The position numbers and the translations under genes are program-made. A model generated the notes under the pieces. It saw nothing but the letters and a program-made list of their open reading frames with translations. It was not told the origin of the DNA and did not search any database. DNA of 64,000 nucleotides from Pinus tabuliformis (lineage: Eukaryota > Streptophyta > Pinopsida > Pinales > Pinaceae): assembly GCA_031772625.1 (NCBI GenBank), contig CM062810.1, forward strand, positions 868,825,650-868,889,649, in the 5' to 3' direction. Positions 32,761 through 44,233 of the stretch are shown here, piece by piece. Positions within the stretch are counted from its first letter, which is position 1, and every line of letters begins with the position of its first letter.

Positions 32761-33851
32761 CAGCGTGGAAGTCTTATGTTTTGCTATAGGTACAATGTGT
32801 GAAAGAGAGGTTGTTTTGAGTGTTGTTCTTGGGTGCTCTTGTAGGGAGAAAGGCCGAAGTTTGACTTTTAAGATCACAACAAGAAGATGCATTCAATGTG
32901 GGTGAAATAGGGTTGTTATGTAACCATTCCAGGAAGACTCAAGGGCTGAAAAGAGGTCGCGTATCTTGCTTGAAGCTTCAACTAAAGGATGAAACTCAAT
33001 TAAAGGATGAAACTCAACTAAAGGATGAATTAGTTTAATAAAGGCCATGACGGCCTTTTACAATTAGATAGTTATCAGTGAATCCAACTCTTATTATTGG
33101 GATTTATCCCAATGTCCTGATAGGTGGATATAAAGAACGAATACGATCTCCCCTTCTCCATTGCATTCCTCCCACCTTGAAAATCAAAAGGGGACATAAT
33201 GAATTTCATATACACATACTTAATAGATATCTATTCCCAATATCTTGCCATCTGCTAGTTGCGTCTGCTTGAGCCAGGCTCAAGAAATTAGTCAATCTGG
33301 CACATGCATATCACTACTTATTCTCCATAAGCCTTCGAGTGGATCTCTCTATCCCTATAGTGCCAGCAAAAGGGTTTGGGCATAGTAAGGGTTGCTAGCT
33401 AGTTTTTTGAACCTCTGTATTTACATCTAATTTCGCTTGGCCTTACCCTACTCTCATCTCTATGTATTCTCAAATTAAACCAACTAAACAATTAGAAACA
33501 ATGTTCTTGTGTGGTATCTCAAAATACTTTTCAAACATAAAATTACAATGTACTATCATAAGGAGACTACTCATGGTTTAACAGATCAAACTTGACATCT
33601 TACATTAACAATTTCCTTTTTTGTGATGCCAGTCTTCTACCCAGACCTTGGAACCGTGGCTAAAGCAGTGTACTACATGACCGATGGTTTGCGGTACCAG
33701 TAAACTTAATTATAACTAATTATGAGAACAATATAGAATTGTCTATATATTGGATTGCTTAAATTAAATATTAGCTTCTTGTATGAATTACAGTGCACTG
33801 ATAGAAACAGAGATAGTTTCCAACAAAAAGCACACAAAAAAGTAGCAAAAG

Positions 33852-35058
33852 TCATAGTAGACACTTATTTTGCTTCTTCGGTGCTGGTATTTGAAGACCT
33901 CCACGATCATCATCACTTCCAAATTCATCCTCCTACACCTCAAGAGCTACAGGTACCACTCTGACCCTGTTTATTGAAATCTCTCTTATAGGAGTTTTTG
34001 CAGCCTTCTGAAAGTGAGGAATCATAAGTGGACTGGTTCTGTGAGGCATCAACTCCTCACCACTTTCAACAACTTTGATCATCAACTTCCAATCATTAAA
34101 ATCAAACCAAAAAACAAATTGGCTGTAAGAAGCTTCTCGAGATGCCACTTTTGTAGCTCTGGGAGCATTTTTGGGGACAACAAAATGACTTCCATTTTCG
34201 TCAACATTTATTTCAATTCTACCATCCTTTACTAGAAATGATAACGCAAAGATGTTTTCTACTGTCTAGGAAAATGATATTCTATTTAGAACCAAATTCT
34301 CTAATTTGGCTTGCTTCTGTTTTTGTAAAATGTTAAATATGCTTGCCATATTCTTTTCTGTTTCTGATTTTTCATCTTCCGGGGACTCTTTCACTACTTC
34401 AGGTCGAGTGATTTCTATCAGTTTAGTCTATTTTCTCTGTACTATAGCTTTCCTTTGCTTGGGTTCATTATCCATTGGTCCAAGCATAGTGAAAATTCCT
34501 ACCACAACCTAGAAAACACAAGCAGCTAAAAGCCCAAGATTTATCCATGGTATTTGGGTTTGATTGTCATTTCCCTCCAAAGACCTGCTTCCATTCTTGG
34601 TCACTATAGTTTCTTAGAACATCACTATTAATAAAATCCGCTGGAGTAACACAATAATTGTTTTGTGATCTGTTAACAGTAGCGAGGAGTATGGATGTGA
34701 GATCAAAGAGTGTATCAGCATCCGCAACTTGCTCATGAGGTCTCTGAACAAGATTGTGCAAGATTTCCACTTTGCTAATTATAGCCTCAAATTTACTAGA
34801 TTCTTCTTTTAAAATATTTTCGCTCTCCTCAACAATCGATGTCTTGATGGCATGATAATGGGACCATAATGTACGGTGTTGCACCATACTCTAATTGTTA
34901 CCACTGCATGTAGTAGCATCTTCTTTCTCTCTCGAGGGCTTATTGTGGCCTTCTTGTAATCCTTTTACCACACGAGAGGAATCTTGCAGTGTCTGACTCA
35001 ATGTTTCTTCCTCTTTATCTCTATCTTGGGTACCAAGCCTTCTACTCATCCTTTCCAT
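33852..35058 (-). pseudogene. NSE4: Intronless NSE4 copy (SMC5/6 complex kleisin), processed pseudogene
   Basis: The minus strand from the ATG at 35058 to a stop at 33852 is one continuous NSE4-like coding sequence. Motifs are VQRPHEQVADADTLFDLTSI (Nse3-binding region), [71 protein letters not shown] and GEELMPHR, then the conserved tail [14 protein letters not shown]4 is the kleisin bridging the SMC5/6 heads in DNA repair. No intron interrupts about 1.2 kb, so this looks like a reverse-transcribed copy. Five in-frame TAGs and one frame shift (after FGGK, near 34565) kill it. One TAG replaces the expected Q of F-A-Q-T-V-E-N. No poly(A) tail is seen after the stop. Confidence 0.85.
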
Positions 35059-35235
35059 CACCTACTTTTGGAGTTGAGAGAAATGAATATATTCGACCAA
35101 AGTTGGAAGGAAGAGGTTGAAATTGAGATTTCTGATTGAAGAACTACCGTGAAATGGAAATAAAGCAAGAAAATATTTTTGTGTTGCATTGAAATGAGGG
35201 AGGGCAGGGAGTTGTGATTTCCCCTACCCTGAGAA
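34880..35235. repeat. Segmental duplication, copy 1 (NSE4 5' end and upstream)
   Basis: It matches 37140-37407 plus 40253-40375. Shared phrases include gtgtctgactcaatgtttvttcctc and tcacctacttttggagttgag. It contains the first about 50 codons of the NSE4 copy and about 180 bp upstream. Confidence 0.75.
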
Positions 35236-37139
35236 GTCTAATTTGTAATAGAAGAGGGATGAAGGCCCACTATAGTGGATACAAAGTCCTAATACATGCT
35301 CATTTTTGAATGAAATGCGTACGTGTAGTGTGCCAATTAAGCATGAGGATTGGGAGAAATGACACATGTGGGAGAGTGCCCATATTATTGAAGAATTGTT
35401 TACACTGAGGAAGAACACCATTTGAATATGGTAAGAATGTCAATTCTAAATGGTACGCATGGTTACCTCACCCTTCAGTCTGAGAAATTTAGCGTGGAGA
35501 GTTTCCAACACCACTTGCTCATCTACATGATGGAGTTCACAATTTGTGTATCTTTGTCTCAATCCCATGGTGAATACATTGGTGTGAGGATCCACTATTT
35601 CATGATCCATATGTTGGATTCTTTCCTGAAATTGAGCTTTATAAGGAAATCTCTTTAGATATCCAGATTGTCTCATAAATTTATTTTAACAATTATTGTC
35701 ATCAACAATGTTTATTGATGATAAATTTATTGGTAATGTACACATGCATAGAACAGTGTGACTGCTGGCATGGATATTTAGCCTTTCGAGTCGAAATGAC
35801 CACCTCTAAAGATAATATTTGGAATATCCTATCAGCCTTTCTTTGAGATGGCATCCAAGAAGTTGGAGTGAAGACATCAAGGAACTCTATTTTTTGACAT
35901 ATTCTAGATGAATCACCGAACATGCAAGAGAAACTAAAACTAGGGGTTATATAAGTAATAGGCCCAGTGTATGGGAAATCTAGGCTTTTAGAGGAATATT
36001 TCCGCATTTAATAATTGGATGAGGATGAATATTTATGTTAAACTATGTGTTGTTATTGATATGTTTGGACGTTTTGGGTGAAAACTTGTCCCATCTTCAA
36101 GAACATCCAATAAATTTTGAGTCCAAGATAGATTTAAAGAGATCATTTATCAAATTAGTTGTCCAGCTATGAGAGAAAATCAAGTTTTGGAAGAGATAAA
36201 TTGTAGTACTATCAAAGCAGAATGTGCACCATGTTAGAAAATGGATCAAAAAGGTTTTCAGAATGTCTGCTAAAATTTTACATTTAACATTTTCTTATCA
36301 ACTTTCATGGAGGCAAAAAGTGACAGGAGAAACTGGCACAATAATGGCTGCCACTAGAATGAGAAACATGATGAATTAGCAAAATCGAATATGTTTCTAT
36401 GATGAAACATGGGAAGATACTTATTACTCTCAATGTGGTTGTACAAGAAAAATAGTTTTTTCCTTTGAGTATAGTTGATGTATGGTAATGTAGAGGTTTT
36501 TTCCCTGTTGCAATAAAACAAATATATATCCATATCGAGGTGAAATAATAACACCAGTATATCTCTGAATGATATGGGCTATGTGTTGTGCTCAACTGCT
36601 AGGAAAGTCTTTATCGGCCATAGTGCGACGACGTGAGGGTTTCAGGTTTCCGTGCCTGTCTTGTCAAAAGTATATCGATAAAAGTGATGAAAAAACATAT
36701 GTCCAATTCCCTGGAACACATCTTATTTTCATTACTTGTCCAGGATAAATCCACAACAATAGTTGAGAAACTTAATCAAAAGAAAATAAATATGTATTTT
36801 ATTTAAACAAATGTGGCTTGAGTAGAATACATATGCACCAAATTACAAAATGCGAAAGTCAAAGTTCTGTATAAAAGTTTTAAATTAAAAAAATTTCAAA
36901 CAGTTGCCAGCAAGTTTAATGAATGAAATTTCCTAGCACTCATCCAATGGCCATTTGAGGAGGGTTGAAGCCATCCATCAATATGAAGAGATATATAAAA
37001 GAAACCAAGGACTTTGAAGAAGGGATTCCTAATTTTTGATACCCAAATGTTGTCTGTTTATTGAGCAAGGGACTGATGAGTCAGTGAGGGTTTCCCTTTT
37101 GTTTTTGTTTCATGATTATATTTTTTCTAATCTGATGTC
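35236..37139. other. No gene recognised
   Basis: Two minus-strand frames (35446-35676, 76 codons; 35702-36007, 101 codons) have no recognised motif, and I cannot call them genes. The rest is AT-rich and stop-laden. Confidence 0.4.
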
Positions 37140-37149
37140 ATTGGTGGAC

Positions 37150-37345
37150 CTTAATATACGACGCTCCACCATACTCTGATTGTTACCACTGCATGCAGTA
37201 GCATCTTTGTTCTCTCTCGGGGGATTACTGTGGCCTTGTTGTGATCCTTTTACCCATGAGAGGAATCTTGTAGTGTCTGACTCAATGTTTGTTCCTCCTT
37301 AACTCTATCTTCGGTACCAAGCTTTCTACCCATCCTTTCTATCAC
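37150..37345 (-). pseudogene. NSE4: Second partial NSE4 copy (first about 55 codons)
   Basis: The minus strand reads RKLGTEDRVKEEQTLSQTLQ, then a frame break, then NNQSMVERRILRS. It aligns with the first part of the copy at 33852-35058. It keeps CAG where that copy has TAG before SMV, and ERRILRS is closer to the expected NSE4 sequence. The similarity stops after RS. It is part of the segmental duplication. Confidence 0.65.
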
Positions 37346-38382
37346 CTACTTTTGGAGTTGAGAGCAATGCAGAAATTCAACCAAAGCTAGAAGGAAGGGC
37401 TTGAAATCTATATTTGTAGAAACTAGAAAGGGGAAATGAAATGAGAAACAACAATGGGACGAGAAACAGAGTTTGGAGGTTTCACATTCAAGAAACTAGG
37501 AGAGATAAAAACAAGAAAAATATGAAACATAAAACCAATCATTTGTTTCACATTCAAGAAATGAGGAGAGAGAAAAAACAAGAAAAATATGAAACATAAA
37601 ACCAAGCATTCATCATTAAAATTCTTGAATACTATGTTTCATAGGTAGTTTCTCATAGGCTTTCGCTGCTCACATGGGCCATTCCTTAATACTTATGTTT
37701 CTCGAATACTATGTTTCATATTTAGTTGCACATAGGCTTTAGCTGCTCACATAAGCCATTCTTGAATACCCATGTTTGATCCTCTAGGCTGGAAAATACA
37801 ATAGTGAAGAAACACTTGGCACCAAATTCAAGTTTGATTTAGCCTTTTCATTTTTCAGATGAGTACATGATCCCACATACATTGTATATATTCTTCGATG
37901 TGAATTGGGTGGACCTCAAATTTGGGATCTATTGTAGCATTTCCCACACAGTTATTGGGTTATTGTTTTCATGGTTGGGTAACAAGATGGTGGAGATTGA
38001 GTTGATCTCCGTTGGATATAGAGCCAAAAATAGAGGGTTGTCTCATATTTATATTTTCATTGATTAAATGATTAATATATGTAGTCATGTTTTATATTAA
38101 CTATTTTAATGCATCATATATATGGTTTTGTATAGTAAATTTATTTTAATGTTAAATTTTAATAGTTAAATTTAGATATTATTTCTTGATATTAGTTATT
38201 TTTTATTAATTTTGATTTTATTCTTTTAGATCCATTAAAATTTGTTATTTGAGTCAATGTTTCCAATTAACAAGTGTGGTTGATCAATATAAATAAGTGA
38301 AATAAATTATTAAATTGTGATTTTTTAAACTACTACTTAGTTAAATTATATATAAATATCACTTGTGGTTATAACATACCAA

Positions 38383-38528
38383 ACCATTCATTTCTAGTTG
38401 TTAAATGTGATATGTTAAAATAACCTTTTAAAAAATGTCATCAACCATGGTTAGAACTTACCAAACCATTATTTTTTAGTCTCTAGATTTGTTTATGTTA
38501 AAATAACTTTTCAAAAAATGTTATCTCC
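38383..38528. repeat. Direct repeat, about 75 bp x 2
   Basis: The phrases taccaaaccatt and atgttaaaataacyttt, followed by aaaaaatgt, recur with a spacing of about 75-80 bp. Confidence 0.55.
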
Positions 38529-38991
38529 AATAGTTTTGTTACATTCAATGGTTTTGTAATTTATATCCATTTAATTTACTAGTTTTTTCACATGGTTTTG
38601 TTAGATTCCATGGTCCTGTACTTAAGATTTAGAAATGTCATAATCTAGGTATTTATTCTAGGCCCCTCTTAATATATTTTTGATTGTTAGATTTTTGTGC
38701 TAGGAGACCCTTTTCACCTGGGGGATATGTTATAATATTTGGCATTTTAACTCAGTCAAAATAAAACAAAATCAAATCAAATAAAAAAATTAAAAAACAA
38801 AAAATTCTCCAACTCATGGTTTTTTCTCGTCCATGGTTTTTTCCAATGGTACTTCTAACCCATGGTTTTTGTCCATTGTATTTTTCTGCAATGTAGCCTA
38901 TTCAAAGGCTAATAACTAAAGCAACCTAGATCCATTTTAACTATGGATCAAGCATTGAGAGGATCAAATCTCTTCACTTAAAGAGGTTTGT

Positions 38992-39000
38992 AGAGAGTGA

Positions 39001-39040
<40 letters not shown>

Positions 39041-39064
39041 AGGAGAGAGAGAGAGAGAGAGGGG
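38992..39064. repeat. (GA)n microsatellite
   Basis: About 70 bp of GA dinucleotides with one interruption (gcaggag near 39040). Confidence 0.95.
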
Positions 39065-40625
39065 CAAAGAGAGATGAGGCTAGTTATTTATAAATGAAGA
39101 GGAGTATTTTCTTGTAGTAGTACTCCTATTTGTTTTGTATTTAAAATTTATTAAATGACGGATTTCTATTTTGTATTTTGATTTTTGGGACCTGCTTATT
39201 TTGGTAAATTTATTTCTATCGCTATTTTTATGTAATTATGAAACTTTCCATATTTATGATTGTTGAAATTATGTTTGTATTATAGGAATATTAATCAATA
39301 GCTTGTTGCTCTTAAGCTTTATTATTGCAAATTACCTAACATAATCTCTCTTATCACCGATGAAAAAAGTATTTATGGGATAAAACTATTATGGGATGGA
39401 TAATAGATAATTATTATTTTTTATATATTAAATTAATGTCTTTGGTTGATGATATTTAATATTATAGATAGTCTAAGAGTTGATAAAAATTTCTATAAGA
39501 TGGTTTTATCAAAATCAGTTTCCAATTATTTGAGAGGTTGTAAACCAGACAAATGGCAAAAAAATTATTGTGTCCCAATATTTATATAAAATAATGAATT
39601 AACTAGAAATATAAACTAAATTATTTAACTAATAATTTTTATATATATATATATAGATTATACATTTAAATTTTAATCTTATATAAAAATACACATTTTA
39701 AATATTAGATACAATCACTAAATCCACTTTTAAATAAAAGCAACACACAAATAACATTTTTTTTTTTGTAAAATCTTAACAATACACTGCTACACATCAA
39801 TGGCTACAATTAAAAAAATAACATAACTTTAACTAATAAAATCCCTAAACAGTCAACATTGTTAAAGATATATTAAGCATTATTGTAAGGTGTTGTCACT
39901 TGGGAGAACACCCAACCTATTTGCAACAAAACTGTTCCGTTAGCACCTAAGCTATATATGGTGGACTTCTAACCATAGACTATGAAAATGCCTTCGAAAC
40001 TATCCAGAAAACCAAACTATGATTTTTATTATTCATTTCGATGTCCAATCAAGAAGAGACCCATATTGCAAAAGAACCAGTTTAACTTTTTCCATAAAAC
40101 AATTTCAAGAAAGGAACTGTTTTTGGAAAACCCAGTTTCTTACATTAGAAAAGAAAACTACTGTATAAAACACTATTTTCCTTACCGTTCCATTTTTTAT
40201 ACGGTTTTGTTCAGAAATGAAGACTTTCGTTCCGTTTCTGGTAATAGAGTTTAAAATTGAGATTTTTTATTAAAGAACTATCATGAAATGGAAAGAGAGC
40301 AAGACAATCTTTTCATGTTGCATTAAAATGAGGGTGGATAGGGAGTCACCCTGAGAAGTCTGCTTTGTTGTTTTCTCCACTATTTTCCCTGTTGGGTTTT
40401 GCGGGTTTTTGTAATTTCTTGTGTGGTATACGACCAAACTACTATAAAAGTTCAACGTATATTTAATATAAATTTCATTACCGATATAGTAATTGTGGGG
40501 CTAGTTCATTTGAAGCTAAATTCTTGAAAAAACAAATGCCAAATAACCTAATTTCAGGTGAAAACATTGGTAGATTGTTTAAAGTAATTGGATTCGAGGA
40601 AGGAATTAAAGGAAAGAAAGGGTAC

Positions 40626-40809
40626 CTATGCAAGTATTTTCTTGGGCTCTTGAAGGAAGATCAAGGCTTCTGATCCTTCCATCGTGGTCCAAATTTTCCC
40701 AGGGAAAATAGATCCATGTTTTGTGAGTAAGCCTTTAAAGAGATCCTCCTCAATCTTATCTCTCAACGCATCCAAATTCAACCATGAAACAATAACTGAC
40801 AGTGAATCA
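40626..40809 (-). other. Exon-like open segment, unassigned
   Basis: On the minus strand an acceptor-like tgttgcag is followed by an open frame reading DSLSVIVSWLNLDALRDKIE, then KGLLTKHGSIFPGKIW and ALIFLQEPKKILA, ending at a stop next to a donor-like gtaccc. The amino-acid texture looks protein-like. I do not recognise the family, and no adjoining exon was confirmed. Confidence 0.3.
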
Positions 40810-40945
40810 CTGCAACATTTCATGTGAAAATATAAAACAAATTTGCAAATCAATTCTAAGAATGGCAATTGATCTAGAAACCCTAAAAATCGATCTAGCT
40901 ACCTGTACCTGTACGTATTTCCATATAGCCATAGATTAGATTGTG

Positions 40946-41222
40946 TTTTCAACTACTCAACATTCATTCGAATACACTAAGGCGGGGAAGGAAACTTGTT
41001 CTGGTCGTTCCTTTTTTTTTTTTCAACTACTTAAGATTCATTCGAATACACTATGGTGGGGAAAAGAATGCTACATAATGGTCTTTCCTCTTTTTTCAAC
41101 TACTCAACATTCATTCGAATACAATTAGGCGGGGAAGAAAACGCGACAGAATGGTCTTTCCTTTTTTTTCAACTACTCAACATTCATTTCAAATACATTA
41201 AGGCAGGAAAGAAAACACGCAG
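40946..41222. repeat. 73-bp minisatellite, about 4 copies
   Basis: ttcaactactcaacattcat starts at about 40948, 41022, 41095 and 41168. Each unit also holds a ggcggggaa block and a T-run. Confidence 0.9.
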
Positions 41223-41612
41223 AAATTAAATTTTTAATTTCGATGATCGTTAAATTTTCTAATTATAATTATTTATTTTTTTATAAATTTTAAAATCATT
41301 ATATTTTATGAATATATAAAATGTATGGAATGTATATTTTCTTATCTTATTGTATACTGATTTCAAAAAATTATATTTTTTATTTTTCAAAATTACAAAA
41401 TAACTAACCATGTTGTAAGTTGTAATTTTAAACAAATTCAGATTTGGATTTTATATAATTAAATAAAACAACTATAAATATCGTTTTATTAATGTTTAAC
41501 TATCTAATACTAATATTATGGGTTTCCATGTTATTTAAACAAATGAGATTTTTTTTTATAATTATTATGTCAAACATTAAAGCTAAAAATTAACTTTTAG
41601 CAATGCAATCCT
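41223..41612. other. AT-rich, no gene recognised
   Basis: No frame or family is recognised. Long runs of A and T are present. Confidence 0.5.
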
Positions 41613-41840
41613 TTATAACCAATTTGGATGTAGTTCATTGTGATGGTAGTAAAAATTAATCTCATGAGCCTGGTCCCACTCATACATTGGTATAGTTCTA
41701 CCCTCGGAACCATTGATCTTTATCCATGATTCAATAATATTGTACCAAGAAGCAACATAATGTATGGCATTTCTATTTCCCACAATAGAAAAAGCACCAT
41801 AAATCCTTCTACATGAACATTTTGCTTCTATATTATTGTA
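41613..41840 (-). other. Unassigned protein-like open frame (75 codons)
   Basis: The minus strand from 41840 to a stop at 41613-41615 is open and reads YNNIEAKCSCRRIYGAFSIV, then NRNAIHYVASWYNIIESWIK, TIPMYEWDQAHEINFYYHH and NELHPNWL. It has no ATG in this frame at its start, so it could be a terminal exon or a gene fragment. The composition looks coding, but I do not recognise the family. Confidence 0.35.
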
Positions 41841-42216
41841 CTAAACATGGCAAGACCTTCCTTTGGCAACAAGAATTTCTGAAACCCTCATCCCCCCTAT
41901 CACAATATATCTTAGAATCTGTCATGTTGGAGTGTAGTATCCCTAGTAAGCATATAGGAGTGTAGGGAAAGACAACCTCATAGTCAATGGGAAGCCAAGG
42001 GGAAAGGTTTGTGCATCTAAGTGGGATACCTCAATTACATAGATGTAGTTTCTAAGCTTTTGCATTAATCAAATGTATATTTGAGGGGGAATTCAACCAT
42101 AGAAAATGCTTAACTGAATTTTCATACACTAGGGCTGATTCTACTTCGAATATTGATACTTTGTGTTTACTCACTTTAATGTCATTACATATAACTAATA
42201 ATTTGCAAGTCCTTGT
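41841..42216. other. No gene recognised
   Basis: The interval between the open frame and the left LTR of element C shows nothing recognisable. Confidence 0.4.
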
Positions 42217-43229
42217 TGTTATCACTCAGAATTTTCTCTAAAAGTTGTTAGAAGAAAGAAAATGACTGAGGTAACCAGAAACCAACTTTAGGGCGTAGGA
42301 TCTAGCCAACCTAAATCCAAAGAGGGCTCTCTCTATATGATTTAGCTTTGTTTGATGGGATTTTAGGCTACTTCTTAATGTTTAAGGGGTTTTCAATTTG
42401 TATTGGAAATTGGGTGGTGGGGTTCTTTAAATAGATGGATAGAATGATGTCTCTCGTCCATTGGGAATATGGAGTCAACAAAAGAGTAGCATGACTGGAT
42501 CAACTAAGGGGAATGTTCAAAGGGAAAGAGAGCAGAATAGAGTGCAGGTATTTAGGCCAGAGTGGTGAAAAAGTTTTAACTAGGGTGAGAGAGCAATTAA
42601 GAATTCTCAGACTGGGATTGAAATGAGGAACAGAGGGTAATCGGAAACAAAGGTCAATTAAGAATCCTTTGCTATAGATTATAAATAAAACCTAAACTAA
42701 GGAGCAATTAAGAATTCCTTAACTTAGATTATGAGTAGAAAACATGTATTTGCCTAACTGTTATAATAGAGTGTAATTAAACAAATTCTAAGATAATACT
42801 TCACTTATGACATTCAGATTTAGATAAACATTATGGAAAAAATTTTAAGAGATAACAACAATGTGAGAAAATACTTGTCTACACTTCGCTCTACACATGA
42901 ATTCTTTGAAATATCTTGTCTTTATTCATCAATCCAGCTCGTTGGCTTAGTCAATGCTCCAATGGCTTTACAGTGTTTTGATCAAGAAGTCTATAAAAAT
43001 GTCTAAGAATGCATACTACATACTTCAAATTGTGAAGTGTGTATACTAAGGTTTTATTACAAATATCTCAAACAAACTTGAGATTTAATCTACGAAATAC
43101 AAATATCTTCTCATAGGAAGATAGAGGTAGCTATTGAACTACTTTCTTGATGTCCCATTTATTGTGGTATTGCTGGCTTTTATGGTTTGATTTTAACTCT
43201 TTATTCTCTTTGCTATTTGAATTATCACA
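42217..43229 (-). repeat. 3' LTR of element C
   Basis: It matches 58171-59190. On the plus strand it runs tgttatcactcag...attatcaca. Shared blocks include gagggctctctctatatgat. Confidence 0.85.
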
Positions 43230-44196
43230 TCGGAGGTTTTATTTACTTTAGGCTTTCATCTGATAATCTCTGTCACTTTGATGACTTGTCTTTATCCTTC
43301 ACTGTGTTTTTTCCTTTACTGTATAATTTAACCTTTTTCTGTGTATTTCAACAATAAATTCTTTTGTTTTTACGTGTATCAGCATTAGAAGTGGATATTG
43401 ATCAAGTCTTTGTATGTTTCACTTGTTTGTCTTCTAACTGCATCTTTCATCTGGATCCTCTGTTTTGTCTGTTAATGCTCTATATAACTATTTTCTTCTC
43501 GGCTCTGTGTGTAATTGTCTTCATCTTTTGTTCCTTATATAGTTGTGTTCTTCTTCTAAATATAGGATTTTAATAGGTTTCTTGTCGAGTCTTGGAGTAA
43601 ACAGGTTCTGCGACTAGTATCAGAATTGTTTATCCAAGCTCTGATCTTCAGATGATTATCTGCAAAATTCGACAATAATTAAGAAAACCTTGATCGGTTG
43701 GAAGGGCACTTGATAGCTTTTTTTGCACAAGGATGCTTGGGAAAGGGGTCGTGGCAGCATTTTGGACATGAATTAGAGGTGGAATTGTGTCATAGAGATT
43801 CAGGGTGGTGCTGAAGGGTTTATGGGTTTATACTGCTAAATGGGCAAAAGGCATGAAAACACGAGTTTTCAAGGTTTAAATCTTAACGGGCCACTTTTTG
43901 AATATGGTGCGAATATTCATATTTAAAAATCATAGGTGGTTTATTGGATCAACGGGGAGGCAGTATTGGGGGTCGTCGCACCGCTTTTGTGGCACGGGTG
44001 GTTTTTAGGAGGGGCCACCCAATGTATGCCAGCACTTGACACGTAGCCATCGAGGGGTCAGGGAAAACCACCTTATCGGGTGGGTAAAGGTCAGCGATCA
44101 AGCTCGGCCAATATTTATGTGGTCCATTATATTTGGATGCTTGTGATTTGATGGTAGTCGGGCATAGAAGATGTGTGGAGGAAATGAATGGAAGTT

Positions 44197-44233
<37 letters not shown>

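Larger units (their letters stand above)
30636..33851. other. Non-coding, with several short repeats
   Basis: No protein family is recognised. It holds a 24-bp duplication (cataagtatctatacat, 30935-30980), a direct repeat at 31429-31499 and 31546-31616, a degenerate short-period repeat at about 32270-32760, and a 20-bp unit (aactaaaggatgaaactc) repeated three times near 32977-33030 followed by the hairpin aaaggccatgacggccttt. Confidence 0.45.
37408..40252. mobile_element. Insertion splitting the second NSE4-5' duplication, type unknown
   Basis: Copy 2 of the duplication stops at about 37407 and resumes at about 40253, so 2.85 kb was inserted (or the flanks were otherwise rearranged). The inside is AT-rich and has a 60-bp tandem pair near 37480-37600 (cattcaagaaa...accaa), a pair near 38383-38528, and (GA)n at 38992-39064. 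The ends share only a weak inverted motif (gaaatgaaatga against gaaacggaacga). No transposase is seen. Confidence 0.3.

Noticed and set aside
35446-36007. Two minus-strand frames of 76 and 101 codons as host genes
   Set aside because: No recognised motif, no splice or start context, and a window full of relics.
39107-39119. ttttcttgtagta as right end of the CACTA-like element starting at 27631
   Set aside because: A short match only, with no subterminal gtcacc repeats beside it and no visible 3-bp target duplication. Kept as a weak candidate in the capture finding.
37408-40252. Terminal inverted repeats of a hAT or Mutator element
   Set aside because: The two ends share only about 12 loosely matching bases, and no clear target duplication is seen.
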